Positions 25,955 through 34,393 of a DNA stretch of 57,044 nt are shown in pieces. The notes below the pieces were generated by a model. That model was not told the origin of the DNA and did not search any database. It saw only the letters and a program-made list of their open reading frames with translations. A program made the translations under genes and the position numbers. Source of the stretch: JBBQVS01 sp038211295 (lineage in GTDB: Bacteria; Chloroflexota; Ktedonobacteria; Ktedonobacterales; Ktedonobacteraceae); contig JBBQVS010000017.1 in NCBI GenBank assembly GCA_038211295.1, forward strand, positions 1-57,044, given 5' to 3'. Numbering within the stretch: the first letter of the stretch is position 1; the number at the start of each line of letters is the position of its first letter.

Positions 25955-26025
25955 GAGACGTAGCATCTTCTCGTGTTTCCTCACGGGGCGAACCGAGAGG
26001 GAACCCTGCAAACACGCTACGTCTC
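25955..26025. promoter_or_regulatory. Long extended hairpin between atpE and atpF
   Basis: Outer arms GAGACGTAGC (25955-25964) and GCTACGTCTC (26016-26025) are perfectly complementary; inner arms CGTGTTT (25972-25978) and AAACACG (26010-26016) extend the stem after a 7-base bulge. It starts about 20 bases after the atpE stop in the transcript. It may stabilise the atpE 3' end or attenuate read-through, either of which would give more c subunit than b. Confidence 0.65.
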
Positions 26026-26045
26026 GATACTACAACAGGGCCAGT

Positions 26046-26261
26046 TTATCCAAGGAACTGGATAAGGAAGGCAATAACCAATGCGTAAATAGCGATGGCT
26101 TCGGCGAAAGCGAGACCAAGAATCATGTTTGTCTGAATCAATGGTGTGGCTTCTGGATTGCGACCAATGGCGGTGAAGGCCGATGCGGCCGCGATACCGA
26201 TGCCAAGACCAGGGCCAAGAGCACCAATGCCGATAGCTAATGCGACTGCGAGTGGTTTCAT
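26046..26261 (-). CDS. atpE: ATP synthase F0 c subunit
   Basis: The 71-residue proteolipid of the rotor ring. Helix 1 has the Gly-rich GIGALGPGLGIGIA packing motif, the loop is GRNPEA, and helix 2 holds Glu54 in LAFAEAIAIYALV, the ion-binding carboxylate. The residues around Glu54 lack the extra ligands of sodium-binding rings, so proton coupling is likely. AAAGGAGG gives a very strong ribosome site, in keeping with the high copy number of c. Confidence 0.97.
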   Translation of the reverse strand: MKPLAVALAIGIGALGPGLGIGIAAASAFTAIGRNPEATPLIQTNMILGLAFAEAIAIYALVIAFLIQFLG

Positions 26262-26387
26262 GAGTAAAATCCTCCTTTAAGGATGAGACAAGTTGTATAA
26301 TGTTGTGACTTTATGCAATCATGGAAAGATATCCATGAGTAACAATCTTTATGACGATTTACTAGCCTATTTGTATCATAGCGGTAA

Positions 26388-27260
26388 CTATTGCACCGCC
26401 GCCGTTGGCTTGCCAGCGTGCGCGGCGTCATGCTCCACGTCCCCATGCTCATCGTGACCAACAGTTGAGAGTTGGAGGAAGATCAGCGTGAGTAGTGAGA
26501 AGATGACCGCCTGTACTGCGGCGACGAACAGCTCGAACGGAATGAAGATAATATCAGCGAGGCCAGGGAGTAGGAAGGCGAAGGCCGCCAGCACGACGCT
26601 ACCCGCGAAGATATTACCAAAGAGACGGAAGGCTAGCGAGATCACGCGAGTGACCTCTTGCACCAACTCTAGGAGACCAACGAATACGTCGATTGGCCCT
26701 TTGAAGTTGAAATACTTGCTGAGATGCTGCTTTGGCCCAAGCGTCGCGAACCCGAAGAACTGGGCCGTCACTATAGCGATCAACGCCATAGCAAGGTTCA
26801 GATTGAGATCGGTTGTCGCCGGGCGTATCCAGGGTGTCAGCGCGTTAGAGATATTGCCGAAGAGCAGGAAACCAAACACGGGTTGCCCGTGCATCTCCTC
26901 GACCAGTTTGGTGTCGATAGCACCGATGGTGTCCACACCGGGGATGACATCGAGCAAGTTGGCGACAAGAATGAAGAAGAAAAAAGAGGCCACAAGTGGG
27001 AAAAATTTCTTCGCCTTCTCTCTATCACCGCCGACCACACTTGAGATCAAGCCCAGCAGAAACTCGACAAGTGCTTCGATAGCATTCTGTAGACGGCTCG
27101 TGGGAATCATTTCGCGCTTACGCATCCCGTAAAGCAGGAGCAAGATCAGAACAATACCCGATATCCAGGTACACAAAAGCGTGTTAGTTACGGGGAACCC
27201 GAATATAGAGAAAATGAATTCTGGCGCGATTTTAATAGGTGGAAGTCTCCAGAGTTGCAC
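26388..27260 (-). CDS. atpB: ATP synthase F0 a subunit
   Basis: The stator part of the proton channel, 290 residues with five to six membrane helices. The essential arginine is Arg212 in SLAFRLFGNIFAG. Other family segments are NLLDVIPG, TTDLNLNLAMAL and PFELFVAAVQAVIFSLLTLIFL. The C-terminal 25 residues are His/Asp/Glu-rich (GHDEHGDVEHDAAHAGK), an unusual charged tail. A 126-base gap with a small CATGGA...TCCATG hairpin separates it from atpE. Confidence 0.97.
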   Translation of the reverse strand: MQLWRLPPIKIAPEFIFSIFGFPVTNTLLCTWISGIVLILLLLYGMRKREMIPTSRLQNAIEALVEFLLGLISSVVGGDREKAKKFFPLVASFFFFILVANLLDVIPGVDTIGAIDTKLVEEMHGQPVFGFLLFGNISNALTPWIRPATTDLNLNLAMALIAIVTAQFFGFATLGPKQHLSKYFNFKGPIDVFVGLLELVQEVTRVISLAFRLFGNIFAGSVVLAAFAFLLPGLADIIFIPFELFVAAVQAVIFSLLTLIFLQLSTVGHDEHGDVEHDAAHAGKPTAAVQ

Positions 27261-27344
27261 TCGGTATCCTCCTTGATTACCGGCCTCTGCACACCCTGAT
27301 CGTTGTAGATGGTTTCGTGTGGCCCGTCTATCTCTGTGTGGTTC

Positions 27345-27563
27345 TTAACTCATAGCGCGTGTAAATAAACGGTACGCCCCATATATTCCCGAAATCAGGC
27401 CAAGCAGCAGCCCGAACAGCAATAGTATATGATTGGTATGAAAGAAGCCATCGAGGTAGTTACCCCCGATGGTAAATAGAGCAATTGGGATGGCGATAGT
27501 GAAGCCTAGCTGTCCCATCAGTGCCAGTGGTCCCCAAACAGTGGGATAGGGTTTTTTTTCCAT
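27345..27563 (-). CDS. AtpZ/AtpI-like ATP synthase-associated membrane protein
   Basis: A 72-residue protein with two transmembrane helices (about 15-35 and 45-65) heading the ATP synthase operon, the place of AtpI/AtpZ. The pattern LMGQLGFTIAIPIALF, GNYLDGFF and LLGLISGIYGAYRLF fits the ATPase gene 1 family, proposed to help assemble the c ring or handle Mg/Ca ions. It is the first gene after the operon promoter. Confidence 0.85.
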   Translation of the reverse strand: MEKKPYPTVWGPLALMGQLGFTIAIPIALFTIGGNYLDGFFHTNHILLLFGLLLGLISGIYGAYRLFTRAMS

Positions 27564-27610
27564 ATGTATAACCCCACATGTCTTTTTCTCTTTTTTATTC
27601 TACCTTTTGA

Positions 27611-27640
27611 ATTATAGCACAGGCAACAAATCGAATGCAA
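27611..27640 (-). promoter_or_regulatory. Promoter of the ATP synthase operon
   Basis: Minus strand: TTGCAT (27640-27635), 18-base spacer, perfect TATAAT (27616-27611), about 48 bases before the AtpZ-like start. It is the only convincing promoter upstream of the operon. Confidence 0.75.
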
Positions 27641-27660
27641 CAGAAAAGATTAAGGTATGC

Positions 27661-28368
27661 TTAGATTAACTTACGCTCGCGGGCAACATTGGCGGCGTGA
27701 GTGCGGTTTTCCGCGTGTAGTTTGCCAAGGATATTGGAGACGTGGTTTTTGACGGTTCCCTCCGCCAACACAAGCTTCTCAGCAATCTCGCGGTTGCTCG
27801 CGCCGAAGGCAAGCAGCTTGAGGACTGCTATTTCGCGTGTGCTCAGGTCTTCGCGAGGTATAGCCTGCTGTAGTAGTGGTAGCGTGGGGGAGGCAGGGGA
27901 GACAGGTGTAGAGGTGGTGCGCTCTTTGCGCCCGAATTCCATCAGCAATTTGCTTGCCATTTTGGGTTGAATAAACGGCTCCCCCATAGACACCTTGCGA
28001 ATAGTTGCCGCGAGTTCGTCGGCGGGTACATCTTTGAGTAGATACCCCATTGCTCCCGCTTTGACTGCCTCGAACACATAATCGTCATAATCGAAGGTGG
28101 TCAATATAATAATCCGCGCGTTCGGGTCTTGCTGTGTGATAATCGCGGTTGCCTCGACACCGTTTTTGTGGGGCATCTGAACATCCATCAGTACGACATC
28201 TGGCCCCAGCCCCTGCTGTTGTAAAAGAGTATACTGTTTAATAGCGTCCTCGCCATTCACGGCCTCGCCCACAACCTCAAAGCCATCTTCCAGTTCCAGC
28301 ACGGTGTGCAACCCTTGCCGCATCAACATCTGGTCTTCGCACAAAAGAATCCGAATCGTAGGGGGCAT
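27661..28368 (-). CDS. NarL/LuxR-type response regulator
   Basis: A 235-residue two-domain response regulator. The receiver domain has the acidic pair in CEDQ near 10-13, phospho-acceptor Asp62 in MDVQMP, and a conserved KD near the end (YLLKDVPADE). A linker of about 35 residues rich in Pro/Ser/Thr leads to a LuxR helix-turn-helix (about 173-225, LSTREIAVLKLLAFGASNRE then EGTVKNHVSNILGKL). No histidine kinase gene is adjacent, so the partner is elsewhere. GAGAGG lies 8 bases before the ATG. Confidence 0.93.
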   Translation of the reverse strand: MPPTIRILLCEDQMLMRQGLHTVLELEDGFEVVGEAVNGEDAIKQYTLLQQQGLGPDVVLMDVQMPHKNGVEATAIITQQDPNARIIILTTFDYDDYVFEAVKAGAMGYLLKDVPADELAATIRKVSMGEPFIQPKMASKLLMEFGRKERTTSTPVSPASPTLPLLQQAIPREDLSTREIAVLKLLAFGASNREIAEKLVLAEGTVKNHVSNILGKLHAENRTHAANVARERKLI

Positions 28369-28416
28369 GAATCATCCTCTCAAGAGTAACAAACAGGCAT
28401 TATTTTTCTGATTATA

Positions 28417-29964
28417 TCATGCGTTGGACGACTTCTCGTCAGGTGTGACGCGCAACTTCATCGCGCTAGTAATTGTGAGGCCAAGCGAACTCAACGAAAG
28501 CAGGGCGATACTCGCCATGAGTAGTGTTGTCCAGGGATGTGAAAAAGCAAACATGGCTTGTACACGACTGGAATTGTAGAGCAAGAGGCCAGAGAAGACA
28601 ATGCCGCCCGTCGCCTCGTTGGAACCGATTCCCGCAGGAGCGTTGGGCAGGATACAGAACATGTTGTACACGGTATAGCCGAAGATCGCCATACCGAATG
28701 GCATAGCAAGGCCAACGGCCCAGAACGCGAACATGGCGAACAAGCCATCACAAAGCACGGCGACAACGGTCAGAAGCAGTGCCGGCACAAAAATTTTTGG
28801 TTGGCTCGCGCCAGCAAGCAGCGAATCGACAAAGCCAGTCGCGAAACTTTCGATGCCGCCACCGACCTGCTTCGGCAATAAACGCGTGAAAAGCTGCATA
28901 AAACGAATCGCGGCGGTACGTTTCCAGACGGCAAGCGCGATAAAAAAGATGAGTCCAACCAGCACGCTCGCGACGACGGATAGCACCAACCAGAGTTGTA
29001 GCGTCATATGCACGCCCGGTAGCAGTGGCACAATCGCCATGATGACAAGGGCCGGCATCAGGTCGAGGGCTTTGTCCATCGCGACGGTTGGCAAGGTCTG
29101 GCTAATCGGCATACCCGCTATTCGCTTGAGCATCAGGCTTTTCGCGAGTTCGCCGCCCCGTATTGGCAACAAGAAGTTGATAAAGACGCCAATCCAGAAG
29201 AGTTGCACCGCGCGTATCGTGCTTACCTTGCCAATCGGGTTGAGAAAAAGTTTCCAGCGTATCCCCCGAATACTGAACGAGGCAATAAAAATTCCGCCCG
29301 AAAGCAGGCCATAGGTGATGCCAAGCGGCGTCAGCAGTGAGGTTGTAATGGTGTGTAACGTCTCTTGTATGTTGATTGAGCGAATGGTCAGGTACAACAA
29401 TACAATGCCGGCGACGAGGCTAATAACGATACGCGCTGTTGTCGAGCCAAGCGCGGTCTTCCACGCAGGTTGAGGACGCGTTGCACGCTTTGCCACAGCT
29501 TGTAGCACTGGCATCGATAGCGTCTGCTGCTTGAACGCGACGGGTGCCGCTTGCGAGGCATTGACAGCAGCCATCGCCCCCGTATGACGCTGTACCTGCA
29601 TTGCTTGCATGACACCACTCAGTCGCATCAAGTGCGCTCCGCTCATACGGTTGACATCGAACGCTTCTTGTGGCAATTCGTCGTCAAGGTCTATAAAATC
29701 CGCGCCATCGGTGATGGGTATCTCAGGCAGGGTGCGCGGCTTCTGAACCACCTGATGCACTTTTCTGATTGGTCGCGCCATTACGACAACGCTCTCATGT
29801 GGCATTTGGGCGATAGGCGTAGTAGGTTGTGCTGCAACATCCGTGCGCTCCTGTTCAGGGAGAGCCGACTCTGCCTCATCGATAGCTGGAAACTCATGGA
29901 TGTGTTTTACACGCCGTTTCGGGTGTAGGTGTATCGGCAGAGCCTGCTGTTCTTGCTGTTGCAT
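28417..29964 (-). CDS. Flippase/LPG-synthase-like (UPF0104) membrane protein
   Basis: A 515-residue membrane protein. The first 170 or so residues are hydrophilic and cytoplasmic, without a recognised domain. The remainder has about eight membrane helices of the lysylphosphatidylglycerol-synthase transmembrane (UPF0104, AglD) type, with FINFLLPIRGGELAKSLMLKR, PTVAMDKALDLMPAL and the C-terminal NAPAGIGSNEATGGI. Such proteins move lipid-linked intermediates or polyprenyl sugars; lack of the catalytic LPG-transferase domain argues for transport. I start at ATG 29964, with AGAGG 6 bases upstream, rather than the GTG five codons before. It may serve the glycan cluster further upstream. Confidence 0.78.
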   Translation of the reverse strand: MQQQEQQALPIHLHPKRRVKHIHEFPAIDEAESALPEQERTDVAAQPTTPIAQMPHESVVVMARPIRKVHQVVQKPRTLPEIPITDGADFIDLDDELPQEAFDVNRMSGAHLMRLSGVMQAMQVQRHTGAMAAVNASQAAPVAFKQQTLSMPVLQAVAKRATRPQPAWKTALGSTTARIVISLVAGIVLLYLTIRSINIQETLHTITTSLLTPLGITYGLLSGGIFIASFSIRGIRWKLFLNPIGKVSTIRAVQLFWIGVFINFLLPIRGGELAKSLMLKRIAGMPISQTLPTVAMDKALDLMPALVIMAIVPLLPGVHMTLQLWLVLSVVASVLVGLIFFIALAVWKRTAAIRFMQLFTRLLPKQVGGGIESFATGFVDSLLAGASQPKIFVPALLLTVVAVLCDGLFAMFAFWAVGLAMPFGMAIFGYTVYNMFCILPNAPAGIGSNEATGGIVFSGLLLYNSSRVQAMFAFSHPWTTLLMASIALLSLSSLGLTITSAMKLRVTPDEKSSNA

Positions 29965-30060
29965 GTGAACCTCTTTCACGATTTTTTGGTATTTCTGTGT
30001 ATATAGCGTGTTTTATAATTTATTTAAGTTTTACATAGAGGAGTATGCTAATATCAAGGA

Positions 30061-30122
30061 GCATGACAGGGGCAAGCCCTGTCACTACTATACTATGCCT
30101 CGATTGCGCCACTCTTGCCTGT
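30061..30122. repeat. Dispersed palindromic repeat, copy 3
   Basis: GCATGACAGGGGCAAGCCCT followed by GTCACTACTATACTATG: a well-kept left half. The right half (GCGCCACTCTTGCC) is degraded. It lies between the SDR gene and the flippase-like gene. Confidence 0.8.
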
Positions 30123-30131
30123 TGTTGACCC

Positions 30132-31115
30132 TTATAGATACCCGTGTTTTTGGTACCATGCTGCTGTCATTCGCATTCCCGCGTCCAGGCTCATGGCGGG
30201 TGCGTAGCCCAGTTCTGCGCGGGCCTTGTCGATGGCGTATACGCGGCTTCCCGTGAGGAACTGGACGCGGCTCCGCGTCAATGGGGCGCGTTCACCTCGC
30301 AGGCCGGGGACAACCCCGAACATGTCCGACGCGAGATTGGCGAGCCAGAGCGGAATATCCCCTTTGGGCAGTTGCCGCCCCAGCGCGTGCGCGATGGCGG
30401 TTGACAGGACTTTGAAGCTCACGGGAGCATCACCAGCGATGTTGTAGCTCTGGCCAATGGCCTCTGGTCGCTCCATACATAGTAAAAACGCCTCCGTCAT
30501 GTCATCAATATAAACGGGATGAATTCGAGCTTTCCCGCCGTCAATCAGGCAGGGACGCCCCTTTTTGATTGATGAGAAAAAGCCGAGCAGGTGAAGGTCG
30601 CCCGGCCCATAGACCAGACCAGGGCGTATCACGCTGACGGGTAAGCCGTATTTCTTGTATGCGTCGAGCGCGAGCAACTCCCCCTCCAACTTGGTCGCCT
30701 CGTATGGATTGGTTGGTGCGAACGGAGCGTCTTCTGCCGCCGACACCATACCTGTTACTCCATGTACCCCCGTCGTACTACAATGGACGATGCGCTGTAT
30801 CTGCGGTTGGTTCTGGCACGCGCTGAGCAGGATGCGCGTCCCCTCGACATGCGTTTCGCGATAGAGCGCGGCGGGGACGCTTGGGTGATAGAGCCGTCCC
30901 ACAAGATGATACACAACGGTTACGCCCTGTACCGCGGCCTGCACCTGTGCGGCATCAGTGATTTCGCCGCGTACAATGCTCACGGCGGCACCAAATTGCG
31001 CCCGCGCCTTGTGTTCGTCGCGCACGAGCACCCGTACACTATGATGCCGCCGCAGCAGTTCACGTGTGAGGGCGGCACCGAGAAAGCCAGTCGCGCCCGT
31101 TACGAGTATCGTCAT
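30132..31115 (-). CDS. NAD-dependent epimerase/dehydratase (extended SDR)
   Basis: A 327-residue extended short-chain dehydrogenase. The NAD motif TGATGFLG lies at 6-13; the active-site Ser is in STTGVHG and the Tyr-Lys pair in YEATK near 139-143; RPGLVYGPGD follows the active site. Members act on nucleotide sugars, sterols or similar. Its start overlaps the stop of the DUF362 gene (TAATG), so the two are translated together. The substrate cannot be read from the sequence. Confidence 0.88.
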   Translation of the reverse strand: MTILVTGATGFLGAALTRELLRRHHSVRVLVRDEHKARAQFGAAVSIVRGEITDAAQVQAAVQGVTVVYHLVGRLYHPSVPAALYRETHVEGTRILLSACQNQPQIQRIVHCSTTGVHGVTGMVSAAEDAPFAPTNPYEATKLEGELLALDAYKKYGLPVSVIRPGLVYGPGDLHLLGFFSSIKKGRPCLIDGGKARIHPVYIDDMTEAFLLCMERPEAIGQSYNIAGDAPVSFKVLSTAIAHALGRQLPKGDIPLWLANLASDMFGVVPGLRGERAPLTRSRVQFLTGSRVYAIDKARAELGYAPAMSLDAGMRMTAAWYQKHGYL

Positions 31116-32284
31116 TATTTTTTCGCTCCTGAATAGCCCTTAACGCGGATAGCATCTTCGGGGCAGGCTTCATAACAGAGAAGGCAGCGTTCACAAGCAC
31201 TGTAATTGACCTTGAGCGTTTTCAAGTCGATCACATTGGGCAGAGGGCAGGTCTCGACGCAGACGCCACAACGCGTACACTTGTCCTCTTGAATTTTGGG
31301 CCGTGTGCCAACGAGGCCGCTACCATATAGTGTGGTACACAGGTGTTGTCCACGTTTCGCAAGCCAGCTAAAGGGATAATCTAATGGAAACATGAGCCAG
31401 AAAACAAACTTGTAGAGACCTTTCTGGGCGGGCAGGCGAAACTTCTTAATGATGCCAACATTCTCGCCCACGTTTTCCCATATGGGCTTGCCAAGCTGCT
31501 CAAGGGCCAGCTTGAGATGCGGAATGGCACGCGGGTTCACGTCCACAAGCTGGCAACAGGCGAGGTCAACCGCGAGGCTATCGCGTCCGGCTACCAGCAC
31601 TTGCAGATCGGCTTTGTCGCCATAAAGCGGCCCTTCGCCATCTTGTCCCATGCTGCCGTCAACGATGTTCAGGTCTGGTTTGATGCCCAGGTTCATATCT
31701 ACGATGCTCTGGTCAATGCCAAAAGAATGCATGGCACGACGGTCTGGTTTTGGCAGGATGCCCATGATATTCTTCATGCTCAACGTCATGGTCGAGACAA
31801 CATGCGTTTTGAGGACAGGCAGGTTGATGAGGCGTGCTTCCTGTAATATGCGCGGCGTGTGATAGCGGCGTAATTTCTTCGCGCCATCGGGTTGTAGTTC
31901 CATCCACGCATCTCCACCTTCGGGGTCCATGAGCAGGATACGGATACCGTTCTCGGCGCAGAACTTCTCGACGCCAAGAATGGTGTACGTCGCGTCGCGG
32001 TCAAACTCGGTGCCAGGGGTTTCGCATAGCACAGGCTCGGCACCACAGGCGCGAACTTCGGCGGCGACAGCTTTGAGGACGGCGAAGCTGGTGGTAGAAC
32101 CCGATGCCGCGTTGCGGCCCGCGACAAAGTTGGGCTTGAGAATGGCGATTTTCGCGCCACGTATGACCGATTCCATGCCGCCAAGCTGCTCGATCACACG
32201 GTGCGTTGCAGCTTCAATACCATCAAATGTACGTGTGATGGCGACGGTATGTGTTGTATCACGCGTGAGGGGTGTTGCTAACAT
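31115..32284 (-). CDS. DUF362 protein with C-terminal 4Fe-4S ferredoxin domain
   Basis: A 389-residue protein. Residues 40-270 match DUF362 (AILKPNFVAG, VLCETPG, LINLPVLKTHVVSTMTLSMKN, NIVDGSMGQDGEGP). The C-terminal 70 residues carry two cluster motifs, C-x2-C-x2-C-x3-C-P in CTRCGVCVETCP and again CERCLLCYEACP, typical of a two-cluster ferredoxin. Between them, FVFWLMFPLDYPFSWLA could touch the membrane. It probably passes electrons to a redox enzyme. It is coupled to the SDR gene by a TAATG overlap, so a joint reduction or oxidation step is likely, but the substrate is unknown. Confidence 0.87.
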   Translation of the reverse strand: MLATPLTRDTTHTVAITRTFDGIEAATHRVIEQLGGMESVIRGAKIAILKPNFVAGRNAASGSTTSFAVLKAVAAEVRACGAEPVLCETPGTEFDRDATYTILGVEKFCAENGIRILLMDPEGGDAWMELQPDGAKKLRRYHTPRILQEARLINLPVLKTHVVSTMTLSMKNIMGILPKPDRRAMHSFGIDQSIVDMNLGIKPDLNIVDGSMGQDGEGPLYGDKADLQVLVAGRDSLAVDLACCQLVDVNPRAIPHLKLALEQLGKPIWENVGENVGIIKKFRLPAQKGLYKFVFWLMFPLDYPFSWLAKRGQHLCTTLYGSGLVGTRPKIQEDKCTRCGVCVETCPLPNVIDLKTLKVNYSACERCLLCYEACPEDAIRVKGYSGAKK

Positions 32285-32405
32285 GTCTTGTCCTGTTCCT
32301 CTCGTATATATTTTGTATAATGCGGTGTATTCTTGTCCAGTACGCTATGTTACTGGATAGTATGGTATAGGTTTGCGTAGTGCGGTGTACTGAATTTCTC
32401 TCTTT

Positions 32406-34373
32406 TCAATTGCGTCCATTCTCAGTATGCGGAATGCCTACAACAGGGTGTGGCAACCGATGTTTGACCTCGAAGACCTGAATTACCAGATCGTGCGCGT
32501 GATCTTTCGCGCGAAATTCCGCCCGTAGCACGGAGGCGTTGAGGGCATCGTCGATAATCTTAAAGGTCGCTTTGTCCGCTCGAATATCGTTGAGCATTTC
32601 AGAGTCGGCGACGATATAGTCGATGCGATCCCAATTTCTGGCGAGCAGTACGTCTTTAATCGTGGGGTCGCTGGCGACGTTCTGGTAGACGTGTGCGTAG
32701 GGATAAGTCGCGCCATCGCCGACGCCCGCCCCGTCAGGTTCGCGCAAATCCATGTACAGGTAGCTATTAATAACAATAAAGTCATTGTGTGGCACATGTT
32801 GACGCACCCAGGTAATCGCCTTGTTCTGGGCAGAGGTCGGATGTTGCGTAAAAATTGTAGTTGAGTTCAGAATATCGTAAGGCACAAGGGCCGCGATTAC
32901 GCCCAGGATAAGCACCACCCGCACCGCGTCGAAGCGCACCAGTTTTCCCAGCCAGTTTGTGAGCGTATGTACCATCATCGCGCAGTTGATGGCGATAAGC
33001 GGAATAAGCGGAATAAGATAAAATGAGAGTACAACACCGCCGCGTATCAGGAGTAGCCAGAAGCTCAGAGCAAGCAACGCGACCAGCAGGTGTTTGCGGT
33101 GCCACCAGCCCGTTATCACGTTGAACCCGGTAGCGACAAGACTACTAATAACGAGTATCCAGTCTCCATACAGCCAGTTGGAGAAACTGCTGGCGAAACT
33201 TCCCTCGGTCTGGGTGCGCTTCGTTTGACCAATCAACGTACCGAGCAGGCTCAGGTGGTTGCTATGATCCCAGGGCAGCCAGCCGGACGGGAGCAACTCG
33301 CCCTTTAGCACGGCGAGCAGAAGAAAGGCCGAGCCAACCGCGAGCATGGTATAGGTAAAGGCGACCAACGCGAACTGACGTTGAAATTGCGTTGTGTGCA
33401 GCCAGACGGCGTAAATCATCGTTGGCACAAACAGCAGAAAAACTTCTTTTGAGAGAATTGAGATACCCAACGCGAGCGCGGACAGCACAATGTATTTCAA
33501 GCGACTATTGCCAACCACAAGTAAGTAGAGTGAGACCAGAAGCCAGAAGGTCGCGACATTATCAAGCAATACCTGCCGTTGGTAGGTAATGCTTAATGGC
33601 GAGAGCGAGAAGATCAGCATGGCAAGCAGGCCCGCGCTGCGACTCGCGCCAAAGCGACGGACAATTAGATACACGAGGAGCGAGCAACCAAGCGCATAGC
33701 CGAGCATCAGGACGCGGCCCGTGTTAAGGGCGTTGCCAAAAGTAAAGAAGCCGCCTGTAAGCTCGACCCATGCCGCGATCTGCATCCAGGCAATGGGTGG
33801 GTGTCCATAGCCGTATGCGTAGGGCCAGAGTTGCCCGTGCAGAATAGCCGACGCGCTCGCCATGTAGGTTCCCTCGTCCAGTTCGTAGCGTGGAAAGTTG
33901 AACATGTTGAGGGCGTGCGCTATGCCTGTTACCAGCAGGCCAAGCACGACAACCAGCGTCTCAAGCCACATCGGAACGGGTATCTGCCCCTTTTTGTTGA
34001 TTGGGTTGATTGGCGAGATCGAGGGCATCATACGCGTTTCGCTGTTTGCAACCCGCTTTTCCTGCTGTGGCATCACGCGGGGCATTGTCGCGAGCAAGCC
34101 CTTTGAACGGCGCAATGGGTTGACGTTTTGGCCGACACGGTAAACGGTGCGTAAGAAAAAGTCTGGCGTCCTATAGAGAATGAGGTTGCTTTCCTCATGT
34201 GTTGGTGGTGTCTGGTCGCGAACATTCTGCTTCGCACGCCGCAACAGGCCCGACCCGCTACCAGACGGGTTGACGCCAAAGCCGACTTTGCCCAGCGAAG
34301 GCAGGCGCACAGGCGGAATTGCTGGCGACTGCTGCTCTTCCGAGGAAGGCGTTTCTTTATAAAATGTGGTCAT
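32406..34373 (-). CDS. GT39-like membrane glycosyltransferase
   Basis: A 655-residue membrane protein. The first 130 residues are polar and basic, probably cytoplasmic. The core from about 135 has some ten membrane helices in the GT39/PMT (ArnT-like) plan: the catalytic acidic loop FPRYELDEGTYMASASAIL after the first helix, then GHPPIAWMQIAAWVEL, and later FSLSPLSITYQRQVLLDNV. A C-terminal extracytoplasmic domain follows (about 520-655). Such enzymes take sugar from a polyprenyl-phosphate donor on the outer face. It follows the GT2 gene by 20 bases, and with the GH51-like gene forms a three-gene surface-glycan unit. Confidence 0.82.
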   Translation of the reverse strand: MTTFYKETPSSEEQQSPAIPPVRLPSLGKVGFGVNPSGSGSGLLRRAKQNVRDQTPPTHEESNLILYRTPDFFLRTVYRVGQNVNPLRRSKGLLATMPRVMPQQEKRVANSETRMMPSISPINPINKKGQIPVPMWLETLVVVLGLLVTGIAHALNMFNFPRYELDEGTYMASASAILHGQLWPYAYGYGHPPIAWMQIAAWVELTGGFFTFGNALNTGRVLMLGYALGCSLLVYLIVRRFGASRSAGLLAMLIFSLSPLSITYQRQVLLDNVATFWLLVSLYLLVVGNSRLKYIVLSALALGISILSKEVFLLFVPTMIYAVWLHTTQFQRQFALVAFTYTMLAVGSAFLLLAVLKGELLPSGWLPWDHSNHLSLLGTLIGQTKRTQTEGSFASSFSNWLYGDWILVISSLVATGFNVITGWWHRKHLLVALLALSFWLLLIRGGVVLSFYLIPLIPLIAINCAMMVHTLTNWLGKLVRFDAVRVVLILGVIAALVPYDILNSTTIFTQHPTSAQNKAITWVRQHVPHNDFIVINSYLYMDLREPDGAGVGDGATYPYAHVYQNVASDPTIKDVLLARNWDRIDYIVADSEMLNDIRADKATFKIIDDALNASVLRAEFRAKDHAHDLVIQVFEVKHRLPHPVVGIPHTENGRN

Positions 34374-34393
34374 ACGGTATTACTCGCTTCTTC

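Noticed and set aside
26488..27132. 214-codon frame antisense to atpB, and similar long antisense frames at 23594-24169 and 28733-29314
   Set aside because: They are frame shadows of well-identified genes with strong codon bias.
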